64,000 nucleotides of DNA from Cyprinodon diabolis (taxonomy: Eukaryota > Chordata > Actinopteri > Cyprinodontiformes > Cyprinodontidae), in NCBI GenBank assembly GCA_030533445.1, contig CM060078.1, positions 24,925,091 to 24,989,090 on the forward strand, given 5' to 3'. A program made the position numbers and the translations under genes. This document shows, piece by piece, positions 48,601 to 59,713 of the stretch. The notes under the pieces are model-generated. The model saw only the letters and a program-made list of their open reading frames with translations. It had not been told where the DNA came from and ran no database searches. Position 1 is the first letter of the stretch. The number at the start of each line of letters is the position of its first letter.

Positions 48601-51119
48601 AAATAAGAGCATTTTCTATACTGAGGAGGTACGCTGTAAATCCAAACAATGTCCTGACTAAAGATGAATAGTGTATTTGACTTAATCTATACTAGTTTTT
48701 AAACTTTACTAAGTTATATGAACTTGATTTTTCTGAGTAGATAACATGGTTTGTTGTATAAGACTTAGTTGACACTGCTGTGCACCCCAATGCACATGTC
48801 AATTTATGTTTGTTTTTTTATCGGTTTGAGAACATTTACCACTTGAGGTACAGTCAACAAAGGTCACGCTTATGGCCACGGTGCTCTCATGGAAAAGTTG
48901 GCTCTAACGCTGGTTTCAGAAAGCAAAGCTTTTGTTTTTAACCTTATCAATATAATTTATTCTTTGAAATAACGCACTCTCTTCGACTTTTTTGTTAGTA
49001 TGTTAGCCAGTGTACGTCTGCTGTTACAATGATCATATGTGCTGGTGTTGTTTTGGAGATATAAGCCTTAATTTCAGCCAATGACATCCCTGTTGAGTTA
49101 TTTCTAGATAGTTTTCGCAGTGATGCATTTTGTGGGACAATTCCTAAAGAATAAATATCATCATGTTTTAGGCTTAAACTCGAAAATGAAGTGTATAATA
49201 TATTGTTCTTGTAAGAGTGATTTGGAATCAGTTATAGATAAAAGGTGGAGCCAATAAGTAATTATTTCAGAAAATACCAGTTTTGCATGGACAAAAACTC
49301 AAGATCTTGATGTCACAATTTCTTCTCTGAATAAATTTTATTGTGTCTAAATGTCACAATGTAACATATGTTTTTGGCAATCTTTGGTTGTGTGCCTGAC
49401 TAGACATTGGATGATGAAGTAAATATTCCTATTGAGAACTGGCTACGCAAAAAGAATGCATGGTAATATGTAGCCTTTTATGCGGGAGCAGCATGTTGAC
49501 AAAATAAAAAATTTTCTATAAAGTTTAAGGGCAGGAAGTAGCTACCCTCAAAAATGTTGTTAACTTGCTTAAATCAAAAGCTTTGAAGACTGAAAAACAG
49601 GTGTTCCTGACTAAATCCCACTACTCACATTAGTGAAAAAACATAAAAGGAATTCTTCTGTAGAATAATCTAAAAGGCACTGGACCTTATTCAGCTTTAC
49701 AGACAGAATGGATAAGAACATAAATCACTAACTTACAAAACATGTTTGGTACCTCTAGTAGAGATGACTATGGTTCACAATCTGCATTTCTCATGCAGTT
49801 TTTCAGGGTTGCACCATTAAAAGTATGGCACAATAACATATATGACATGACTCTTTACTGAAAAACAAATCACCCTCAAATAAACAATGTTTCCCCATCT
49901 GCAGAGCTTTCAAGTACAAAAAAAAAAACCATCTAAAAAGTGTTGGCTTCAAATGTAATGCTTTTCCTGATACAAAAAAAGCCAAAAAATAAAATAAACA
50001 AAACAATACTGAATCATATCAAAAGAAAAGTACAATGAAAAAGTCTCACCTGTCCTCAAAAAGATATCTTAGATTTAAATGGGCAAGCAACACTGACTAA
50101 AAGCCCACTTTGTGTCATAGAGTCCTCTTTGTCTTTCATTGCCTCTTTTTATATCCACGTCTCCTCATTTCAGAGCACATGTAGCCTGAGGACTGGTCGG
50201 GAGTGTATCAAAGAGTCCACTGTTTCCCCGGGCTTGGCACTTGACAAGTACAGTCCAGCTACTAAGAGATTACTTCCAGCAGATTCTCTGCAGAAGTGGG
50301 TTAAGTTGTGATCCTAAACTCAGGACCTTTCTTTTGTTTGTGTTGTACCAAAAAGTAAAAAAAATTATTAGATTCAAGTCCAAGCTTAGATACCCATTTG
50401 TTCACATTGATATTGGTAGATTATTTTTGTAGTCTTGAACTAGCAACAGAATTCACTTTAAAACCCCATAGAACTAAATTCACATTTGACAAACAAAAAC
50501 ATGAAGTACAACGACAGATTTCCCCTTTTAGATCAAAGGTTAAAAATGCAACTTGGATAAACATTCTAAGGGATAGAGTTTGAACAACTCTTGTCTTGTA
50601 CTAGAACTGTATTTCAGACCAAAGATAATGTCAAACAGGCATGTAGTTCATGCCTGTTTGACATTATCAAAATCATATCACTGAAAACATGTTTTCACCA
50701 CCATGCTCCAAAAAATTGCACTTGATTCAAGCCGCTAGCTTTCGTGAAACCATTTTCTCTCAGTGTATATTATTATTCCCTTGTGGTATTTTGCTCCTTC
50801 ATTCTTCTTACATTAGAAACTGGGATGGGGATCTGATCCAGCTACCACATGTGTTGGTCAAAGGGAAAGTCCATCCCTCATCGCCCTTACACAGCCGAGG
50901 TTTCCCACTGAAACACGCAAACATTCACACACACTGCTCCATAAACAAGGGCAGATGTCTGACAAGTTTTGGGAATGTATGCAAATTCTTGCTTGTGTAT
51001 TGGTCAGGGAATAGACATTCTTATGATATTTGAGGATTAAACCCAAGAAAAGCAGGGAAAGTCTTCTCAGCATGGGTGCAATGCAGGCAACTCCAAAGTA
51101 AATATGCAAAAATAATACC
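45658..51119. other. no gene; 3' flank of st8sia1
   Basis: This is non-coding DNA downstream of the st8sia1 stop. Part of it may be 3' UTR. It contains one end of a CACTGCAAAAA element (about 48563), a perfect hairpin (50624-50668), and an unusually mixed, less AT-rich segment at 46690-47560 with no recognised identity. Confidence 0.5.
50624..50668. repeat. perfect hairpin, 20-bp arms, 5-base loop
   Basis: GATAATGTCAAACAGGCATG at 50624-50643 and its exact reverse complement at 50649-50668 flank TAGTT. Confidence 0.96.
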
Positions 51120-51125
51120 TTTATT
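51120..51125 (-). promoter_or_regulatory. st8sia1: candidate polyadenylation signal for st8sia1
   Basis: TTTATT on the plus strand reads AATAAA on the gene strand, about 90 bp after the stop codon. A much longer 3' UTR is equally possible, because further copies occur downstream and the mammalian gene has a long 3' UTR. Confidence 0.3.
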
Positions 51126-51215
51126 CTGACAAGTGGCTGATTTTTTTGCCATCAAGACTTTCTGATGACCATTACCTTGCTGTAAAAAGTGAGTCCTTCA
51201 AGTCCTCTAACTCCC

Positions 51216-51687
51216 TTAATGTTGAGGTGGACAGTGTCCTACCCTCATTCGTAAAGCGCCACTTTTGTGTAGCTGCCAAAGTTTGACAAACTCCTCTGGC
51301 ATGGCATGGAACCATTTATCTGGAAGAATGTTGTCATAATAATGGTGGCTGATGGGTTTCTCTTGAAGGTCAACGGAGAATGGCCAAAACCCATAAGCTG
51401 TCACCTCGTCACACAGTCCGAGAGCCAAGGTGACCAGGAAGAGCCCCGTAGAGAGGCGTTTGCCATGAACACCGTGGGATTTCCAGAATTTACTCACGCT
51501 GTGCAGAAAATCAGGGTTCGCAAAGAGCATTGTGAGGTTGGAGGAGGAGTCTGCAAGGGCGTAGTAGGCCCGTAGCGACGGGTCAGTACCTGGTTTCATG
51601 GAAAATGCTGGCATGTAGATGAAGCTGGAGCCATACGCCTTCATAATATCCACAAAGGATTTTCTGGACCACAGAAGGTTCTGGAAT
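51216..51687 (-). CDS. st8sia1: st8sia1 terminal coding exon (motifs S, III, VS)
   Basis: The exon begins after a strong acceptor (pyrimidine tract, then CTCAG at 51688-51692). Its first base completes an Arg codon split across the intron (phase 2). It encodes 156 residues and ends with TAA at 51216-51218. Visible landmarks are [11 protein letters not shown], the sequon N-L-T in SSNLTMLF, motif S ending at YGFWPF, motif III HHYYDN, and HAMPEE, whose His is the proposed catalytic base in this family. The end, GALRM followed by a short tail with one Cys, matches the family layout. An ATG at 51699-51701 in the same frame lies inside the intron and is not a start. Confidence 0.94.
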
Positions 51688-54230
51688 CTGAGGAAGAACA
51701 AGGATACTGGCTCTTAGTACATGAGTGCAATGAGTAACATCACTATGTATATATAGTAAAACTCGGTATTCCAGACTGACCATTATTTCGCATTTATTTG
51801 CTTCTCATACAGAGGCTTTTTAAGCGATCAGGAAGTTGCAACATCAGTTAAAAGTATGCAAGCTCAGGATAACAAATCAAAGAAAAGAGTCTTACAGTTC
51901 TTCAATTTGTATGCTTTATTAAAGTCTTTAATTTATGGGAGTGATTTATTTAAGTGGCAGGCAGGCCTAGCACGGTTTCGCCAACAGCTCATGGAAAGGA
52001 CTTATGGAGGAAGTCACAGGAGAACCCAGCATAACATCTAAAATAAGGCAGGTCTTGTTATGATGTTAACAATAGCGGTGCTGGTAATGTACTGAGGTTA
52101 CTTTGCTGCATAATAATTAATAAAGCTACAAAATCAGCCTTTTGGTAAAAGTTACCAAAGAAGAAAGTCTTTGTCTTTTTGTTTTTTTTTTTTTTGCAGC
52201 AGGAAAACTTTTGAAGCAAACTAGCAAACAACCCGCCAGCAAAGTGCTGGGATGCACCTTGTCAGCAGGAAATCTCCATAAAAAGAGGAAGTCTCTCCCC
52301 ACGTTAGCACTGTACATGTTTCATAATTTAAAAAAATACACAACTTACTATATAGTACTTAGTATATAGTACCTTCTTTTCTGGCTAGGTTTGTCCGAAT
52401 TCTTTTCGGCCATTGATGCTCCAGTTTACACAAAAGATTGAACAAATAGCTCCAAAAAAGTTGCAGCAGCAAAGAAGCATAGGAGTACTTCTTCATGCTT
52501 TGGTGTAATGGTGGATCGCTAGCCAAACAGCGTATGAGTTGCGCTTGGAGCCTACATAAATAACATACTGGGGGCACGTACGCAAAATCTTTGATCAACA
52601 AAGAACTAGCCAATCTTTTGTGACAGTAGACGAAATAGATTGGCTAATCTTTTGTAGGACCCACCATGGCCAGAGTTTATAGATATTATTTTGGGTGGAA
52701 CCATAAGTGCAAGAACCATTAATTAGGTCATTTTAGATTAATCTGGACTCTTAATTTCTCAAAAAATAAAAAAATCCTAAAACAAATCCAGTATGAAGGT
52801 TCTTTACAATGATGTTAACGCAATTGGAGATTTTTTTGTCCATACTGTTAAGTTGTGTATCACTTTTGGCCTGTCATATTTCAGCCTTATGCAGACTTTA
52901 TGTTCTACCTCTGCACCCGATTTGAGAGACTCTTTAAGATCTAATCTCACAAAATAACCAATTACATTCATTCATTCAGAACACAAGGATCCCCATTCAC
53001 ACTCTCAGGATTTAAGCCAGTAATTGATGAGCGGTTTGATTTGCTGTTTTTGAAACGGTTTACCTTTTCTCAATGATGCTTGGGTTGGCAGTGACCAGGT
53101 GAGTTTTTGTTCCCACGTCTTCCATATATTTCTTCGTGAGTGGTGGAAGGTTACATCTAAAAGAGTAAAATGGCTCATTGTGAGTGTTAATTGCATATTA
53201 ATTAACATGAAGTAACACATTAATAAAAAGTCGCTAAAATGTGTAGCTACAAAATTTAATAAAGACCATATTGAAGAGGATGTGAGCCCCTAGGCTAAAT
53301 TTATAGTGCCTCGTCCATACAGGTTTGTTTTAATCAATCAAATTACAGCTGATTTTTAGGGGGTTTTCAGTTTCATTTACACAACTTCCATTAATTTTAA
53401 ATTTTAAATAGTTATCTCAATCTCACTATGAGAAATGTCTTATATACCAACACAGGTTAGTTTTTTAGTCCCTATTCTTTTCAGACAGCTACTTGATGGT
53501 TATTTACACAAAGATTAGCACTGCTCAATATTTGTCGCTGCCATTATCCCATATTTATGCATGCTTTGATCTAAAGTAGAAGTTATGCACAGCTGGTAAT
53601 GTGTAAATGTGTAAAATGTAGAGAGCATTAAGAGAATGCCACACTCTATTCCAGATGAAACAGATGAAAGTACTTTGCAAGCTAATGAGTATTTTCATTA
53701 CTTCTATCATTTTTTTTTATCTTCATTCCGATCAGGCATTCAAACCTGCACTTTGTGCAACATTTTAGGATTTTTTTTTATCATAAAATCACAATGAAAT
53801 GTAAAAAGACTGCAGGCATCATGCTACCAAAGAGCCAATTGAAGCATGGTTGCAATTATGTTGAATTATACAGCAGTAAGTACACTGGGTGTACTAATGA
53901 TTCAGGAAATCTTCAAAGCCTCATTTGAAAGGTTCTTTAAAAAAAAAAAAAAAAAAAAAGACGTATTCACAGGCAAGAAGAGTGCACAATGTAACTAAGG
54001 GCAATCGGCATCTCACTCTGCTGTTACTGCTTGCCTCCATTTATGATCTCATTGTGTCCCAAAGGGCTGTGTCCCCATTCAAATTAAAATCACGAACCCA
54101 GAGACCCCAAAAATCCTCACCGCATGATAAAGTCAGCCTGGTCAATCTCCTGCCCACACCTGCTGTTCCTGAGGATACCACCATTGCCAACCACAGCACA
54201 CTTTTTAAGAGGAAAGTTCAGGGGGTTGCT
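51216..54230 (-). CDS. st8sia1: st8sia1, alpha-2,8-sialyltransferase (GD3 synthase), 3' half: join of three exons
   Basis: This is the C-terminal two thirds of a family GT29 sialyltransferase. The family member it resembles transfers sialic acid from CMP-sialic acid onto GM3 to make GD3 in the Golgi lumen. Exons 54121-54230, 53064-53156 and 51216-51687 splice in frame and give about 224 residues of a protein usually near 350. Sialylmotif L ([16 protein letters not shown], then FIMRCNLPP), motif S ([19 protein letters not shown]), motif III (HHYYDN) and motif VS (HAMPEE, H-x4-E) occur in order, with the motif cysteines present. The stretches [20 protein letters not shown] and [15 protein letters not shown] point to ST8SIA1 rather than other ST8SIA members. 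All motifs look intact. The first exons (tail, anchor, stem) were not found to position 64000. The assignment rests on recalled family sequence, not on a search. Confidence 0.93.
51688..53063 (-). other. st8sia1: st8sia1 intron between the last two coding exons
   Basis: This is a 1,376-bp GT-AG intron. It is AT-rich, with a poly-T run near 52186-52196 and a near-direct repeat of about 13 bp (CAATCTTTTGT type) at 52611-52655. No further exon or recognisable transposon was seen. Confidence 0.85.
53064..53156 (-). CDS. st8sia1: st8sia1 internal coding exon (end of sialylmotif L)
   Basis: This is a 93-bp exon that is phase 2 at both ends. The acceptor is a T-rich tract ending TTTTAG, and the donor is AAAAG|GTAAAC. 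It encodes [15 protein letters not shown] and then [15 protein letters not shown]. This is the end of sialylmotif L plus the DVG and VTANPS segment that contributes to the CMP-sialic acid site. Longer readings in this interval are in the wrong frame. Confidence 0.92.
53157..54120 (-). other. st8sia1: st8sia1 intron inside the sialylmotif L region
   Basis: This is a 964-bp GT-AG intron interrupting sialylmotif L after the FIM codons. It contains an A-run of about 20 bases at 53939-53959. Nothing else was recognised. Confidence 0.85.
54121..54230 (-). CDS. st8sia1: st8sia1 internal coding exon (start of sialylmotif L)
   Basis: This is a 110-bp exon with acceptor TGTCTCCTCCAG|AGC and donor ATGCG|GTGAGG. 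It encodes 36 codons plus two bases: [18 protein letters not shown], continuing to QADFIM and the start of the shared Arg. The Cys of KKCAVV pairs in this family with the Cys of motif S, which is present in the terminal exon. The in-frame ATG further upstream (to 54365) lies in the intron. Confidence 0.93.
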
Positions 54231-57021
54231 CTGGAGGAGACAAGATATAGTTTTATTAGCCGACAAGAAAGCATTGATTCTCTCCAAAAGACAGACTTTA
54301 ACATTGAGGTCATAATACAGCCTTGTGCTAATTTCCACCCAAGTCCCCAGGGTGCTGAAAGGCAAATCACTAAGGAGATATAAGGGGTGGAATGTTCTGA
54401 AAACAAGCTGGGGTCATGCAACTGATGAATCATACTCTGTTTCTTCTATCAGTTAAAAAGCCCAAGGAAGGAAGTTGATATTAGATGTGCAGAAATAATC
54501 TGATTATCAGGCACAGATAGGAAATACCACAGATTAAATATGTCCTATGCCTTATAATTAACCAGCTGTTACAATATAGTTTATACACAAATGTACATTT
54601 TCAATAAATAATACAGAAAAAATAAATATATATATTTCTCATTTCAGATGTAGATCATTTAGATTGTGAAAAACATGATAAGTTGGTAGCAAGTTCTGGT
54701 TTCTCACACAGACCTATCTGACAGAGCATTACATAGATATGGGAGACCCATAAAACCCATTAAACAATCAAGTTAAGAAGTATCAAAGAAGAAGGCAGAA
54801 AAAGTCAATGACAGAAGTATAATATATGTTTTAAACTGTATAGCTGAACTTTGTGTTTCAAATTGTGTTTCACCCTGACGTCTAGTTAAAAGTTTGACTC
54901 TACATTTAGACATAGAGAAATTATCGGAAGGTAACCAGCATTGCTAAAGCAGATCTCGTCCATGTCACTAGGATAGAAAACTGCATAGACAGAGTTGGGT
55001 CTGCATGGTCGGGTAGCAACTTTGATCTTCTAAAAGATATAGCCACTTTCGTAACTTTATCTGGTTTTTGGTTTGTAGTTGTACAAAGTAATGCCTCTTG
55101 GTTTCAAAAAACAAGTAGAAGAAGTTGTTCAGGGTTTTGTTCAAGCAAGGTAGAAAAAATGGTGGCTATAAAGCAGTTCACAGAGCCAACCGCAACAAAG
55201 GCACGAATGTGTTTCCAAGGGGTGGCCGGATACTACCATTTTCTTTGGTAGAAAGCTAACTTTTTAAAAGCCCTGGTTTAGCATTTCAGTTGTCTACTGT
55301 GTAAACAAATAATTGTCTTATGATTAATTGTTGATTAATGGTTGATTTGACTAAGATTTGACCATCTGATTTATTGATAATGTTCATCTTAAACGGAACC
55401 TCACTGATATTTGCAAGAGAATTAATATCAGAGCTGAAGCATGCTCCGTTCTGGAATTATTTACAACGTGTAACTGTGACAACTATGCAGAATGCACATT
55501 ATGTGGTTCTGTTTCAAAATATAAACCCTTGATAAAGTTATTATTCCAGCACCTAAGTAGCGCTAATTTAGCTATGCTGCATGCCGGAGCAATATCATCT
55601 ATTCTGGAAAGTAAGGATGTGATGAGTGTGAAAGCTAGGGCATCATAAAAAACTTCTGTAACATAATGGGAGAGACATATTAGAAATATTCACGATAATA
55701 TGCATTATTGACTTGCTGTCAAAGCAAATGACTTTGTTTCAATGTAGTGGATATTAGCTGTGATATAGATCTCTGTTTCTAATGTAATAAAGCAGATTGC
55801 TGGAAGGAAATTGGTGCCATTATCTGCACTTAATGTAATTTGGGGGTTGTAGTTGCTCTCGGACGGAACTGTTTAAATAATATGAAAGGTGTTTATATCT
55901 CTGTACATTGGATATGAACTGTTTCACATCTTTTATTCCTGTTATTAATTCCTGTTTTGTTATATCTTATATATAAAATTTGATAATGTTTTAAAATGCA
56001 TGTTTTGTTTATTCGGTCAGTGTTTAATACAATCTGTTCAGCATATTAAAAAAACATTTATCCCTTCATGTGATAAAAAGTTACTCTTCATACAAGAGAA
56101 AACTTGTCTTTTTCTGATAATATAAACAATGAGTTACTATGAAAAGCCTTGATTGTGAATCATTAGCTTATCATCATGTGAACTCCACCTACAGTAGTTT
56201 AAAACAGCAATGAGATATTGATTAAACATAAAAGTACATGGTATGTCATGCTTCTGCAGCCATGACGTTAGAGGCAGTAATTCTGAGATGTAGCGGAAAG
56301 AACTACCCCTATTATTCTTCATAGAGTGAACATTCACGGTTTCGAGTCTGCCTGGAACCTCGGCACAGTTAAGATGACAACAAAGAGCACAAAAACGGAA
56401 ACCTTTTGATTAAGAAATAAGAACCAAACAAAAAACAATGTCTTAGAAAGATAAGCAGAAGTATTTAAAGACATCCAAACAGATAAAAAAAATTAAAAGA
56501 AGTATATTTATGATAAAACAAAAGGTTAAAGTTACAGAGTTTGTATGTAAACATCAGACCCATGTGATGAATATGGGTCTGATGTTTACAATCACATTAG
56601 TTTATCCCAGAGAAGAAAAAGATAATAAGAATCTACTTTTTGGACTACTAAGCCATTTGTAAACGAGCGGTGTTTAAAATATCTTGCTAACCAGTAATTA
56701 CTTGCCATAATATGCCTAATATGCACATTCCCTGGCTTATCTCTTAATTCTCTAGCTGCTGCCAGTTCGGTGTAGCATAACCTTTTGTCTTTGTTAAGAC
56801 ATGCAACAACTGAGGAGGTAGTTCACTATATTTAGTGCAATGTGGGACTCGGAGCACATTCTGCCCCAGATAACTAACATTTCCCTTCTCCCCAAGAAAC
56901 GCACTGCAGGCCACAAAGGTTTAACCAGGATAAGTATATTTTGATCTGACGTTGGAGAAAATTTTAAAGTGCTGAAAGCAATATATATATATATATATAC
57001 ACACAAAATAATTGTACAGCA
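54231..57021 (-). other. st8sia1: presumed st8sia1 intron, no exon recognised
   Basis: This is AT-rich DNA upstream of the sialylmotif L exon. No exon matching the stem region was found. A perfect hairpin (56546-56590) and a (TA)n run (56982-56999) are present. Confidence 0.55.
56546..56590. repeat. perfect hairpin, 18-bp arms
   Basis: TGTAAACATCAGACCCAT at 56546-56563 and its exact reverse complement at 56573-56590 flank a 9-base loop. Confidence 0.95.
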
Positions 57022-57029
57022 ATGTCAAT

Positions 57030-58333
57030 TAGGGCTGCAACAACGAATCGATAAAATCGATAAAAATCGACTTTTAAAAGCGTTGGCAACGAATTTCATC
57101 ATCGATTAGTTGTGTCGCGCGATTAATGCGTCATCCGCCGCCGTCGTCATTGCCGTGGGGCGCCTCCCCCATCCCAACCCCGCTCCCGCAGGAGTCCCTC
57201 TCAGCGCTGCAGTCAGAGCCGCAGGATGTTTACCCTCAGCGTCCAGACTGCAAATGAAGCGCGAATGTGCCGGGATTGACGGCGCAAATTGATCACAATA
57301 ATTAAAACAGCCTGCGCTTTGTAAAGCGAAAAAAGTCTTAACAGGCAACTTTTGTAAAAACAAATTAACATGGCGCGGAAGCACCACTGTTATGATGCAG
57401 CACCTGAAAAGGAAACATGTTGGAGCCTTCGATGGCAGTGAAGAGAGCTGATCAGCAGGATGAGTAACCATGTTTGTTTCGTTTTAAAGTGGGGAAACGT
57501 AACGTTAGTTTCTCAGGTAGCTCATCTGATGCTTTCCTTACCTTGTAAGTAGGTTACAGACAGTGATAAGGTTGGCTACTTATTTTACTTTTAATTTCAT
57601 TTGAATTAACTTAAGCAGCGTTTATATTTTCTTTATAAATAAATTTACTTGCAAATTATGAGGGCAAGGCTTTTATAGTTTAAATCTTCTGGCAAAGATA
57701 AAGTAAAGAAGATCCTACAATTTATGGAAGTAAAGCAGAATAAAATCCAGCAAGATCAGTAATATGTCAATTAATTATATGCCACATTCCCATGTAAATA
57801 TCTGTCTTTGGAGGATGTGTTTTTTAGCACCCCTAGTTCTCTCATTTTTATTCCAAGTACAATTTATAATTTGAATCACAGGGCTATTTTTATCTCTATG
57901 GTTCAGTATTTTCTCAAGTAGCAACTTTAACTGCTATACTTTCCTGTCTTAAAAGGCAGAACTCTTCTAGTCTAAAAAAACTAATTTGTTGAAATGGGGG
58001 GACCTATTGTTTGAGCCCCTTAGGGGATTTTAAAAACAAAAATGCCTCTCTTTTTTTGCGCTTTATGAAACAAAGTACCCTATATTTTGTGGATGTACAG
58101 CTACATTTCTCATTTAAGTTTGCGTAGTTTTAACACAAACATTTATTTTTCATATTGCACCAGTACAGTTAATGAGCAACCTGTACTTGTGTGCTTGTTT
58201 GTTCTGTTTTAAATTTTTATTTTGGAATAAAGAGGTTAATATAAAAAATATTTTTTGTCCGATTCATCGATTAATCAAAAAAAATAATCGGCCGATTCAT
58301 CGATTTTTAAAATAATCGTTAGTTGCAGCCCTA
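57030..58333 (+). mobile_element. hAT transposon remnant with BED-finger coding piece
   Basis: The ends TAGGGCTGCAAC and, inverted, TAGGGCTGCAAC are flanked by a perfect 8-bp target duplication ATGTCAAT (57022-57029 and 58334-58341). The 1,304-bp body starts with a CpG-rich segment (57110-57300). Near 57310-57450 one frame reads ALCKAKK, then STTVMMQHLKRKH, the Cys and His part of a BED zinc finger as found in hAT/ZBED transposases, followed by a stop. The catalytic domain is absent, so the element is an internally deleted derivative. Confidence 0.88.
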
Positions 58334-58433
58334 ATGTCAATACCTACATTTTAAAATATTAATTTGACAGTTATAGCCAATTGGATGGATTTTAAATTGC
58401 AAAACATATATTGCATTATTTTTAACCATCTAA

Positions 58434-59360
58434 TGGCGGCTGGTCAATACAGGACATTAGGGCGCCGCCCCACCCACCTAATGACCTCGATTAAGACATA
58501 AAAAAAAAACAAATAAAATTTTATTATGAAATGTACATATTTCAAAATATATATATTTTTTAGATGTGCAAGATGAATATTTAATCTTTTTTGGCCATTG
58601 TCTAGTTAAAATTTGTGCATGCGGAGTAGCTCTTCTGCAATGTGAAAGATCTGAAAGAGTTGACAGAAACTGATGTCACTGTCATGATGCGGCTGATTGA
58701 CAGGTCGAGTCGTGGAAGTTGGAGACGATTTGAGAGAGAGAGAAATGGCAAAAGAAAAATTTAATTAAGTGAAACCCCTAAAGCAAACTTACCAAGAGAA
58801 GCTGGAAGCTAACTTGGCTAACTGAAAGCAGCAGCGCCAATGCTTTATTATGCTATCTTGACTGCCTGACTCCTTTTTTAAATGTCAGGATCTGACCAAG
58901 CATGGTTAAAGACAGGTAGGACTGATTTAAAGCACTTTTTAGAAAAGGCAAAAAAGAATGAAAAATCTGGGATTCACATGGAAAATAATATAACGTAGTG
59001 TACTTTTTCTAGGTGTTTGTTAATTTACCTAGTTTCTCCTAAAAACAAATATTCTCAAATAAATTGTTTTTATATATTAAAGAGGATAAAGCTGACTAAT
59101 AGCTTCTCCATTATTAAACTGGTGCATTATTTCTTTTTAGGTCTGTAAAACAATATTGGACCATGCAAAACACTTGATTTGCCTTCACAAAGCCTCAGAA
59201 GGGCAACATTTATATACAAAAAGTTAACCTGTTCATGAAATTATGTGTTTTAAAACGTTTATTGTTTTTGGCAGTTCTATAAATATACTTTGATTAGTTT
59301 TTGGTATACGTCTATTTTGAATTTATAGCACCCCTTTGGAGAAAACTCCGCCAGCCGCTA
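58434..59360 (+). mobile_element. possible hAT remnant, ZMYM1-like transposase fragment
   Basis: The ends carry GGCGGCTGG at about 58435 and the inverse CCAGCCGC near 59351. A frame from about 58882 reads MSGSDQAW, then TDLKHFLEKAKKNEKSGIHM. This resembles the W-K-H...K-x-H-E-x-S-x-x-H zinc-finger segment of ZMYM1-like hAT transposases. No target duplication was found, so the limits are tentative. Confidence 0.4.
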
Positions 59361-59713
59361 CATCATCCAATATATAATTGTAAGTTCACCATATCTGTTT
59401 TACTAAAATTGCTTTGTTTGATCAATATAATCAACTCTAAATGATTTATTCTTTAGGAATTCTTACTTAAACTAAGCATTCCTGCCTTTTTAAAAAGCTT
59501 AATTAATGAAGGTATTTGTTAAAAGCATGTATTATTTCTCCTTGCCTCATATCTTGAGGTGTTTAATTTATAGCTACTTTTATGAATATGAACAACTTCA
59601 TCTGCAACACTACTTAGTACCATTAAAAGCTCAATTTTCTCACACTTTAACTGCACTGTACCTGCCTTCCACCGTCAAGCATCATAACCTGTGTTCTCCT
59701 AATTGGTCCTCAT

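Noticed and set aside
53005..53220. 71-codon minus-strand frame over the middle exon
   Set aside because: It is in the wrong frame. The spliced frame gives the sialylmotif L residues.
54117..54365. Translation start of st8sia1 at the ATG at 54363-54365
   Set aside because: The N-terminal part of this frame is intron. A consensus acceptor sits at 54231-54232 and the family protein needs an upstream anchor and stem.
57106..57471. 121-codon minus-strand frame as a gene
   Set aside because: It lies inside a hAT element, antisense to the BED-finger piece. Its length follows from local CpG richness.
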